This document shows, one piece after another, positions 15,790 through 21,414 of a stretch of DNA of 21,503 nt. Both the position numbers and the translations under genes were made by a program. Every line of letters begins with the position of its first letter. Positions within the stretch are counted from its first letter, which is position 1. This DNA comes from Firmicutes bacterium UBA3738 (GTDB lineage: Bacteria; Bacillota; Clostridia; Peptostreptococcales; Anaerovoracaceae). The notes below the pieces were generated by a model. The model did not search any database. It was not told the DNA's origin and saw only the letters and a program-made list of their open reading frames with translations. The stretch spans positions 1 to 21,503 of the forward strand of contig DFGY01000109.1 in assembly GCA_002372505.1 (NCBI GenBank). The letters are read 5' to 3'.

Positions 15790-16035
15790 ATGATTATTAA
15801 CACAGATAGTATTTTCTCAATGACACAGGCGAATCAGAATTTTTCTACTGTAGCCAGGACTGCTGACAGAGAGGGAGAGGCTATCGTTTTTAAAAATAAT
15901 AAGCCAAAGTATCTGGTCGTTAATTTAGAGAAAAGCAACCGCCTGTTTGACCTGACGGAAGATGAAAAAATCGATGTAGTAGCAAAACGTATTCTGCAAA
16001 AATACATTGGTGCATTTAAGGAACTGGCAAAATGA
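15790..16035 (+). CDS. Phd/YefM-type antitoxin
   Basis: An 81-residue protein with the Phd/YefM N-terminal fold: SIFSMTQANQNFSTVARTAD then EAIVFKNNKPKYLVVNLEKS, the usual beta-strand pair, and a C-terminal segment that would wrap around the toxin. It should dimerise on the duplicated operator just upstream and neutralise the Doc toxin. The ATG at 15790 is preferred over the in-frame GTG at 15781, because AGGTGAT (15779-15785) is well spaced for the former. The stop overlaps the doc start by four bases, giving translational coupling. Confidence 0.85.
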   Translation: MIINTDSIFSMTQANQNFSTVARTADREGEAIVFKNNKPKYLVVNLEKSNRLFDLTEDEKIDVVAKRILQKYIGAFKELAK

Positions 16036-16412
16036 TTAAACTTAGCAGAGACAAAGTAAAATTGCTCCACCAACTGATGGCAGAGTCAACCGGTGGAAGT
16101 GTTGGCATAAGAGATGAAAGCTTACTTGATTCAGCGATTGAATCTGCTTTTGCAACTTTTGGTGGAACCGAACTATATCCTACTAAAGAAGAAAAAGCTG
16201 CAAAACTCGGATACTCATTAATTACAAATCATGCTTTCGTAGACGGCAACAAGCGTATCGGAGTATATGTCATGCTTAGTTTTCTAGAATTGAATGGTGT
16301 GAAGATAGAATCCACAGACGAGGATGTGGTCGCCTTGGGGATGGGAGCGGCCAGCGGCAATATGACACAAGACGACGTGCTCACATGGATAAATGAACAC
16401 AAAGTAAAGTAA
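16032..16412 (+). CDS. doc: Doc toxin (Fic-fold kinase, death-on-curing)
   Basis: The 126-residue protein carries HAFVDGNKRIG starting at H67, the shortened Fic motif of Doc toxins, in which D71 and K74 are expected to be essential. Length equals that of P1 Doc. Known Doc proteins phosphorylate elongation factor Tu and stop translation, and are held inactive by Phd, encoded here directly upstream with an ATGA overlap. The full motif and uninterrupted frame suggest that the module is functional. Repeat copy H begins ten bases after the stop. Confidence 0.92.
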   Translation: MIKLSRDKVKLLHQLMAESTGGSVGIRDESLLDSAIESAFATFGGTELYPTKEEKAAKLGYSLITNHAFVDGNKRIGVYVMLSFLELNGVKIESTDEDVVALGMGAASGNMTQDDVLTWINEHKVK

Positions 16413-16421
16413 TTAATTAAA

Positions 16422-16490
16422 ACGCGTTTCACAGGGACAGGCTTTTTGAAACATGGAAGAATATGAAAAAAGATGACAGGAGAACAATGA
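16422..16490. repeat. REP-like repeat, copy H
   Basis: Core 16426-16452 from GTTTCA to TGAAAC with ACAGGGACAGGC inside, then AAAAAAGATGACAGGAGAAC at 16466-16485. The second block supplies an AGGAGA directly before ATG 16487, as copy B does for dpaL. Confidence 0.7.
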
Positions 16491-16586
16491 ACAATATAGA
16501 GACTTTAATAAAAATGGAAAAATAAAAAAAAATGGGTTTACATTAGGATCATATGCCTCTTTTATGCGTAATGGGACAAAAATATC
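16487..16586 (+). pseudogene. Upstream fragment of the frameshifted 16587-17018 gene
   Basis: In the frame that contains GAC at 16501 the sequence reads on as a plausible protein segment, FNKNGKIKKN then GFTLGSYASFMRNGTKIS, up to 16586. One added base there would join it to the next frame (MYPYSDYAKHYIIGF). The ATG at 16487 itself opens only a 12-codon frame that ends at a run of nine A. The 5' end of the gene seems to have been replaced by repeat copy H. Confidence 0.4.
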
Positions 16587-17018
16587 ATGTATCCTTACTC
16601 GGATTATGCCAAGCATTACATCATAGGCTTTATATACACAAGAAACACTGATGCAGACGAAGGTGCGATTTATTCGCTAGATGATCTTAATACCATTCCT
16701 GTACCATATAAAGATGTCGAGGTCTTTGTACAAGAAAAATATAAGATTTCAGGCGAAAAGCCAGGAAGTGGCAACACAGAAAATATAGAATCGTTTAAGA
16801 CGAGAAATATTGATTATTTGATATATGGGGAAGGCCCATTTTCTGAATTAGGTGAAGCGGTTTATGAAAACTATTGGGCAAACTATCCCAAATATAGAGC
16901 ACGAGTTAGAGAGTATACAACTATAGATGAGTACATCGCCTGGAAGGAAGACAGAGGCGATGATATGACATGTGAAAAAAGAATATATGAGTATTGGAAG
17001 CAAAGTCATGAAGAGTAA
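16587..17018 (+). CDS. Hypothetical protein, probable 3' remnant, possibly of a type II restriction endonuclease
   Basis: The 143-residue frame starts at ATG 16587 without a ribosome binding site, which already suggests a remnant. Recognisable segments are YAKHYIIGFIYTRNTDADEG, VEVFVQEKYKISG and EKPGSGNTENIESF, followed by IDYLIYGEGPFSELGE and a tyrosine-rich end (YENYWANYPKYR). I have a weak recollection of PGSGNT-ENI type segments near the ends of some type II restriction enzymes, so that is offered as a possibility only. No methyltransferase gene is nearby. A single-base deletion near 16586 appears to separate it from upstream coding sequence. It sits between phd-doc and the AlbA_2 gene. 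Confidence 0.5.
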   Translation: MYPYSDYAKHYIIGFIYTRNTDADEGAIYSLDDLNTIPVPYKDVEVFVQEKYKISGEKPGSGNTENIESFKTRNIDYLIYGEGPFSELGEAVYENYWANYPKYRARVREYTTIDEYIAWKEDRGDDMTCEKRIYEYWKQSHEE

Positions 17019-17036
17019 TTATGATTATAATTGGAA
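17016..17036. repeat. Near-direct repeat left of the AlbA_2 gene
   Basis: TAATTATGATTATAATTGGA begins at the stop codon of the preceding frame. It matches 18895-18916 with one substitution and one inserted base. Confidence 0.5.
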
Positions 17037-17133
17037 TACTAAGATTTAATTAAGATAATGCCTGAAAAAGACACAACTGACCGAACTGGTTGATCTGACC
17101 TACCCACATCAAATAATTTAATAATAACAACAA

Positions 17134-17180
17134 TAACACGCGTGCGTTAAATTGATTGATTTTAACGCACGCGTGTGTTA
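17134..17180 (+). promoter_or_regulatory. Inverted-repeat operator and promoter of the AlbA_2 gene
   Basis: TAACACGCGTGCGTTAAA (17134-17151) is opposed by TTTAACGCACGCGTGTGTTA (17161-17180) across nine bases. A promoter with TTGATT (17156-17161) and TAGAAT (17179-17184), 17 bases apart, has the right arm as its spacer. Binding there would block transcription, which suggests autoregulation. Confidence 0.65.
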
Positions 17181-17205
17181 GAATGCATAGCAGGAGGAAA
17201 TAGTA

Positions 17206-18846
17206 ATGAATGTAGGATTAAAAGAAACTTTAACAATTGAGTTCAAGAGCGATAAGAAAAAATTGCATGATGAAGAAATCATAGAAGCTGTTGTTGCTTT
17301 TGCTAACACAGAGGGCGGAGACTTGTTTTTAGGAGTAGAAGACAATGGAGATATTACAGGCCTTCATAATGAGCATAGTGATACGACGAGATTAGCTGCT
17401 TTTATTGCAAATAAAACCGTTCCGCCGATGCCTGTGCTTACTGAATTGGTAAGCCACGAAGTTCCGTATATCAAGATTTCTGTTCCCAAAAGTACAAGCA
17501 TTGTTTCGACGTCATCTGGAAAAGTGTTACGTAGACGCTTAAAGTCGACGGGAGAGCCTGAAAACATCCCGATGTATCCATATGAAATGGCTACTCGATT
17601 ATCAGGGCTACGGTTGTTAGATTACTCTGCGCAACCAGTTCCGGAATCATCTTATTTTGATTTGAGTTCCGTTGAAAGGGAAAGAGTGCGAGAAATAATT
17701 CGCAGCTACAGAGGCGAACAATCGTTATTGGAATTAACTGATGAAGAATTTGATAAAGCATTGCAATTTGTAACGAATGTTAATGGAAAAATTGTTCCAA
17801 CATTCACAGGCCTCTTAATGATTGGTAAACCTGAAAGAATCCAGGCTCTAATGCCAACGGCAGAGGCTGCTATTCAAGTTCTAGAAGGAACTGAGGTACG
17901 GGTTAATGAATCTTTTTCTCTTCCATTACCGACAGCGTTCCAAAAGATGAGCGATTTTTTTAATGCTTGGAATAGCGAAGAAGAAATGGAAATGGGGTTA
18001 TTTCGAATTGCGATTCCGCACATAGATAAAAGAGCTTTCAGGGAGGCTCTTGTAAACGCTTTTTGCCATAGGGATTATTCTGTACTTGGTAGAGTTCGCG
18101 TTCAAATTGAAAACGAAGGGCTAACCATTACGAATCCAGGTGGATTTATAGAAGGAATAACAATTGATAATTTGTTATATGCCGAACCGCAAGGCAGAAA
18201 TCCTGCATTAGCAAATGCTCTAAAAAGAATTGGCCTTGCAGAGCGCACTGGTCGTGGAATAGATAGAATTTTCGAAGGATCGCTAATATATGGGAAAATG
18301 CTTCCAGATTATTCTGGAACAACAAGTAACCTTGTGAAACTATTTATACCTAATAGTATTCCAGACAAGATGTTTGTTCATATGATATCTGATGAGCAAA
18401 AGCGATTGGGAAGGCCGTTGCCACTGAATTCTTTGTTCATTTTGAATTACCTCAAAAATACACACAAGGCAACCGTACAAGAGATAAACGAAGGAATTAA
18501 TTCTGATATGAGTCGAGTTAAAGTGGGAGTTGAGTCACTTGTTGAATCAGGTCTAGTTGAAGCAAAAGGAGTTGGCCGTGGCAGATATTATCAATTAAGT
18601 CCACGCGTATATAAAAAGAATGATGATACTGTTGGATATGTCCGACATAATGGTATTGATAAAATGAGATTCGAAGAACTGGTTCTTAAGCTAGTGGATG
18701 AGCAAGGATATGTTACTCGTGCAAATGTTGCTGAATTGTTCCGTCTATCACCATCGCAAGCATATAGAGTCCTCCGGAAACTAAACGAAAAAGGATTAAT
18801 AAAACTGAAAGGGAATGGAAAATATGCAAAGTATATTAAAGCATAA
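17206..18846 (+). CDS. Schlafen/AlbA_2 domain ATP-binding regulator (RecG-C-terminal-like)
   Basis: The 546-residue protein starts with the AlbA_2 (Schlafen-type) domain at about 5-125: ETLTIEFKSDKKKLHDEEII, AVVAFANTEGGDLFLGVEDN and GDITGL. Residues about 275-365 form an HATPase_c_4-like module (REALVNAFCHRDY, ITNPGGFIEG, NPALANALKRIGLAERTGRG). The remaining 170 residues contain two winged-helix stretches (about 395-470 and 485-546, VTRANVAELFRLSPSQAYRV). Relatives are annotated as transcriptional regulators or RecG-like helicase proteins; they lack helicase motifs, as does this one. AGGAGG at 17192-17197 fixes the start. Palindromes related to ACGCACGCGTGCGT stand on both sides of the gene, pointing to self-regulation. 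Its A+T-rich codons differ from the left half of the window and suggest acquisition by transfer. The biological role is unknown; defence is possible. Confidence 0.85.
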   Translation: MNVGLKETLTIEFKSDKKKLHDEEIIEAVVAFANTEGGDLFLGVEDNGDITGLHNEHSDTTRLAAFIANKTVPPMPVLTELVSHEVPYIKISVPKSTSIVSTSSGKVLRRRLKSTGEPENIPMYPYEMATRLSGLRLLDYSAQPVPESSYFDLSSVERERVREIIRSYRGEQSLLELTDEEFDKALQFVTNVNGKIVPTFTGLLMIGKPERIQALMPTAEAAIQVLEGTEVRVNESFSLPLPTAFQKMSDFFNAWNSEEEMEMGLFRIAIPHIDKRAFREALVNAFCHRDYSVLGRVRVQIENEGLTITNPGGFIEGITIDNLLYAEPQGRNPALANALKRIGLAERTGRGIDRIFEGSLIYGKMLPDYSGTTSNLVKLFIPNSIPDKMFVHMISDEQKRLGRPLPLNSLFILNYLKNTHKATVQEINEGINSDMSRVKVGVESLVESGLVEAKGVGRGRYYQLSPRVYKKNDDTVGYVRHNGIDKMRFEELVLKLVDEQGYVTRANVAELFRLSPSQAYRVLRKLNEKGLIKLKGNGKYAKYIKA

Positions 18847-18882
18847 CGCACTCCTAACGCACGTTTAACGCACGCGTGCGTT
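18845..18882. repeat. Three phased AACGCAC repeats ending in a perfect palindrome
   Basis: AACGCAC occurs at 18845, 18856 and 18867, exactly 11 bases apart, and the last one opens AACGCACGCGTGCGTT (18867-18882), a perfect 16-base palindrome. The array starts in the stop codon of the AlbA_2 gene. It could be a protein-binding array and may also terminate transcription. Confidence 0.75.
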
Positions 18883-19251
18883 TAAAACAAATAATAATTA
18901 TGACTATTAATTGGAACGATAATATTATTAAAGCAAAAATATAAGCGATTTTTTATGGTAGGAAATAATTATAATAGCGAGAGTAGCGGCCACAGAAATA
19001 ATGAGTAGATCAACGCATTAGAGAATTATCAAACAAAGGAACGGAAATGTGGTAAATATTCGAGATAGAGTAAATAATCATAAAAAAACATTCTTCATAA
19101 TAGCCGAAAATATAATATTATATGCTGGTTGATTTGCTAATCTTTGCTATAGATATCGTGTGGAGAGAAAAAGCCTAACAAAACGACAAATAGTCAAGTT
19201 AATGATAAAAATTTATGCTTATCAGAAAAGTCATGTATGGAGGTAATAACG
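18883..19251. other. A+T-rich non-coding gap
   Basis: No convincing gene, tRNA or terminator is seen. It holds the right near-direct repeat of the AlbA_2 unit at 18895-18916 and the ribosome binding site of the next gene at 19239-19243. No clear sigma-A promoter could be chosen among the many A/T-rich hexamers. Confidence 0.6.
18895..18916. repeat. Near-direct repeat right of the AlbA_2 gene
   Basis: TAATTATGACTATTAATTGG and two further A match 17016-17036. With that copy it encloses the AlbA_2 gene and all its adjacent palindromes (about 1.86 kb). Confidence 0.5.
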
Positions 19252-20145
19252 ATGAGAAGATTTGTATATTTAGATACAGACACATTGAATTCTTATATAG
19301 CCCAGATTTTTGATGGCTTGATTAAAACTCAAGAAATTGAAGAAAAGAGTTCGACGGCAAAAGAGACAGGAAACAAGGTAACGGCAGATGGAAAGGGCGA
19401 TTTAGGTTTTAAGTTGTTTGGTAAGGGTATTGAAGCTGATTTAGGGTTAGGATTTCAACATACAAGAGGAGGAACTGATACGGAACTAGTAGGAGATGTT
19501 AAGACAAAAATATTGCACGATAATGCTTTTGAGCATTTGATGCAGTATCTTGAAGAGAATGAGATGTTTCAATCCGAAGAAATCGGCGCGTTTGTATTGC
19601 TGGAAAATTATTTCTACATTGTAGATTTAAGCTATTATGAGAGATTATTTAGTAATGAATCGTTTATTGAAATGATAAAAAAAGAGGAAGAATTAAAGAA
19701 CAAGCAAAAGTTGGATTTACAGATGGAAGAAGAATTATCAGAAAACAAAGAGGATGAAAAGCGAAAAAAGGAGATAAAGAAAAAGTATCAAAAGAAGGCG
19801 CACGAAGCTGAAAGCCTGGTTAACCAAGAATATAATAACATTAGGAGTATTTTAGAGGTTCTGGTTTCTGCAATTCCGTATGCCCGAACTATGTGCATCG
19901 CGAATAACATGGTTGTGTTAAATGAGAAATACATGAGAGATATGGTTGATATGACCTCATTCAAATATGGTGGAAAAATCAAAGTGTTAGGCTATATAAC
20001 AAATCGAATTGGCGATAAGTCTTTAATCGATGGACTTCCTGATATTGCGGCGGTTGGCACTGCTATGAATGAAATAATGCTCTCTTTCTTTACAAATCAA
20101 GACAACCTAAACATAGTTCACCCAATAGCAATCTACTACGAATAG
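19252..20145 (+). CDS. Protein of unknown function, DUF6414-like
   Basis: The 297-residue product starts MRRFVYLDTDTLNSYIAQIF, an N-terminus I associate, with moderate certainty, with the DUF6414 family. GGAGG at 19239-19243 lies eight bases before ATG 19252; an in-frame ATG at 19237 overlaps that ribosome binding site and is rejected. Residues about 15-80 contain a glycine-rich stretch (DGKGDLGFKLFGKG, DLGLGFQHTRGG). Residues about 140-200 are very rich in lysine and glutamate and probably form a long coiled coil. The C-terminal 100 residues look globular, with LVSAIPYARTMCIANNMVVL. There is no signal peptide or membrane segment. It is monocistronic within the accessory island and close to toxin-antitoxin genes. 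No function can be assigned; its gene context would fit a stress or defence role. Confidence 0.7.
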   Translation: MRRFVYLDTDTLNSYIAQIFDGLIKTQEIEEKSSTAKETGNKVTADGKGDLGFKLFGKGIEADLGLGFQHTRGGTDTELVGDVKTKILHDNAFEHLMQYLEENEMFQSEEIGAFVLLENYFYIVDLSYYERLFSNESFIEMIKKEEELKNKQKLDLQMEEELSENKEDEKRKKEIKKKYQKKAHEAESLVNQEYNNIRSILEVLVSAIPYARTMCIANNMVVLNEKYMRDMVDMTSFKYGGKIKVLGYITNRIGDKSLIDGLPDIAAVGTAMNEIMLSFFTNQDNLNIVHPIAIYYE

Positions 20146-20472
20146 TGGTGAACTAATAATAAGTATGATTGAGAGTAGCTGCTACTGGTAAGTGAAGGAA
20201 AAACTATAATAATGCTAATGAAATATTTTGCTTTATAAGTTAGAACTTAAAATGAGAGATTATCATTTGATACGGCATATGATGAAATAGCTGCTTGGCA
20301 CATAGTTATAAGGTGTTTTTAAGATTAGAAATGAATTTAGAAAGGATAATATCCGACCACTTAATTTGATAGATAACGAGGAAGGTATCGTAATTGAACA
20401 GGATATAAAAAGGAACCATTGAGTAACCGCAAATCCTCTTGGAAAGAAGATATGGTTCGCTTGGCTTTGTAT
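20146..20472. other. A+T-rich non-coding gap
   Basis: No gene could be supported on either strand. A minus-strand open frame of about 106 codons crosses 20263-20583 but has no ribosome binding site, runs through the palindromic element and does not look like a protein. Confidence 0.5.
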
Positions 20473-20492
20473 TTGGTACACCATCAGGGGCT
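20473..20492. repeat. 20-nt direct repeat resembling a tRNA 3' end, copy 1
   Basis: TTGGTACACCATCAGGGGCT is repeated exactly at 21248-21267. Its reverse complement reads AGCCCCTGATGGTGTACCA, as at the 3' end of a tRNA with encoded CCA. It also forms the left edge of the palindromic element. Confidence 0.7.
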
Positions 20493-20619
20493 TTGCGATC
20501 TGCTGCGCAGCTCGCCGGTCTGCGGCTCCTAGTTCAGTCGCCTTAACCCATCGGCTATTCGAACGTCCACTGGACGTTCTCATTTACGCCGATGCCCTTT
20601 CGGGTTCGAGCCCCTGATG
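20482..20619. repeat. 138-nt G+C-rich element with nested inverted repeats
   Basis: Outer arms CATCAGGGGCT (20482-20492) and AGCCCCTGATG (20609-20619), middle arms CATCGGC (20549-20555) and GCCGATG (20588-20594), and inner arms GAACGTCCA (20561-20569) and TGGACGTTC (20571-20579) are all perfect. A ten-base palindrome GCTGCGCAGC lies at about 20502-20511. The element is far richer in G+C than its surroundings. It could be a structured RNA or a non-autonomous mobile element. Confidence 0.65.
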
Positions 20620-20632
20620 CTCGTTTTCGTTA

Positions 20633-20686
20633 TTGGCTAAGGCATAAAATATCAACAGGATTTCGTAATCGTCTATTTTTCGTAAC
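20633..20686. repeat. 54-nt direct repeat, right copy (R2)
   Basis: Matches R1 at 15608-15661 at 47 of 54 positions, in the same orientation and 5025 bases away. It lies directly behind the palindromic element and about 170 bases before the antitoxin gene. Confidence 0.75.
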
Positions 20687-20797
20687 GTCATTTCAGATTT
20701 CATCAAATCGCAAGAAAACAATCACATACGGTCTGATTGTTGAATAAATCTGCCGCATACAGCAAAAATTTTCACCGACATAAATAGTAATCATTTG

Positions 20798-20827
20798 TTT
20801 ACAAATGCAATCACGTCATGCTATACT
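20798..20827 (+). promoter_or_regulatory. Promoter of the RelB/DinJ-type gene
   Basis: TTTACA (20798-20803) and TATACT (20822-20827) are 18 bases apart. TTGTTTACAAA at 20795-20805 contains a short dyad that could be an operator half. Confidence 0.55.
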
Positions 20828-20855
20828 GAACATGGAAAGATAAGGAGGTGCAGCC

Positions 20856-21137
20856 ATGGCTAATGCATTGGTACAATTTAGGGTAGATGAATCGGAAAAA
20901 ATCGAAGCAATACAGATTTGCGAAAAATTAGGAATGAACCTTCCGGCATATCTTAGGATGTGCATGTCACGACTCGTTCAGGAACAAGGCATACCTTTTA
21001 GCATGAAGCTGGCATCAGAGGAAGTCAATCCCGGTATTGCAGCAATGAAAAAAGCAAGCTTGATTGCAGCGGAACGCGGCATTGCAGATATGACTTTGGA
21101 TGAGATCAATGCAGAAATCAAAGAAGCGAGGAAGTAA
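20856..21137 (+). CDS. RelB/DinJ-family antitoxin (orphan)
   Basis: The 93-residue protein has the ribbon-helix-helix N-terminus of the RelB/DinJ family: ANALVQFRVDESEKIEAIQI, CEKLGMNLPAYLRMCMSRLV and QEQGIPF. The C-terminal half (AERGIADMTLDEINAEIKEA) is the usual toxin-binding tail. AAGGAGG lies about eight bases before ATG 20856. The protein should bind its own promoter as a dimer. Its partner, starting six bases after the stop, is a PIN-domain toxin cut off after 18 codons, so the antitoxin has no functional partner here. The gene lies between two exact 20-nt repeats. Confidence 0.85.
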   Translation: MANALVQFRVDESEKIEAIQICEKLGMNLPAYLRMCMSRLVQEQGIPFSMKLASEEVNPGIAAMKKASLIAAERGIADMTLDEINAEIKEARK

Positions 21138-21143
21138 TAGGGT

Positions 21144-21200
21144 ATGAAGTACTATGCTGTAATAGATACTAATGTCCTTGTTTCAGCTGCACTTAAATGA
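21144..21200 (+). pseudogene. Truncated PIN-domain toxin
   Basis: ATG 21144 opens MKYYAVIDTNVLVSAALK and then a TGA stop. This is the first strand and active-site aspartate (D8 in VIDTNVLVSA) of a PIN/VapC-type RNase; complete ones have about 130-145 residues. The rest is absent, and a hairpin follows ten bases after the stop. The position directly behind the antitoxin gene is that expected of the toxin. Confidence 0.8.
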
Positions 21201-21209
21201 GCATGAAAA

Positions 21210-21246
21210 AAGGATATGCGAATTATTGTTGAAACTGCATATCCTT
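21210..21246 (+). terminator. Hairpin behind the truncated toxin
   Basis: AAGGATATGC (21210-21219) pairs perfectly with GCATATCCTT (21237-21246) across 17 bases. There is no T-run, so termination would be weak; it directly abuts the second tRNA-like repeat. Confidence 0.5.
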
Positions 21247-21247
21247 A

Positions 21248-21271
21248 TTGGTACACCATCAGGGGCTCGAA
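21248..21271. repeat. 20-nt direct repeat resembling a tRNA 3' end, copy 2
   Basis: After the shared 20 bases it continues CGAA, so the minus strand reads TTCGAGCCCCTGATGGTG then TACCA: T-loop, 3' half of a T-stem, acceptor strand and CCA. The 5' half of the T-arm and the rest of a tRNA are missing. Confidence 0.65.
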
Positions 21272-21309
21272 TGCGACAATAGCAAAAATGGTGAGTCGCT
21301 CACAGGACT

Positions 21310-21336
21310 CAGTTGTTTACAACTTGCAGACAACTG
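21310..21336. repeat. Diverged palindrome beginning CAGTTG, copy 2
   Basis: Arms CAGTTGTTTACAA and TTGCAGACAACTG match as a dyad at 11 of 13 positions and resemble 15666-15691. Confidence 0.55.
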
Positions 21337-21379
21337 ATAATACTTATTGCCCTTGTACATAATTCTTTATCCCGAACCA

Positions 21380-21407
21380 TTGACATGTCGCGAATAATAG
21401 ATATAAT
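21380..21407 (+). promoter_or_regulatory. Promoter of the ArsR gene, possibly leaderless
   Basis: Perfect TTGACA (21380-21385) and TATAAT (21402-21407) with a 16-base spacer. The start codon follows the -10 box after only seven bases. Confidence 0.75.
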
Positions 21408-21414
21408 ATAACAC

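Noticed and set aside
5955..16490. CRISPR array
   Set aside because: The repeats are kilobases apart, partly inverted and of unequal length; there are no regular spacers and no cas genes.
16487..16525. A 12-codon peptide gene behind a good ribosome binding site
   Set aside because: The ribosome binding site is part of a dispersed repeat and the frame ends at a poly-A run; it is more likely the ruined start of the following remnant than a true small protein.
20263..20583. A minus-strand frame of 106 codons
   Set aside because: Half of it is the nested palindromic element, there is no ribosome binding site, and the composition changes in the middle.
20473..20630. A complete tRNA or other known RNA gene
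   Set aside because: Only a tRNA-like 3' end is present; no D-arm or anticodon arm can be folded around it.
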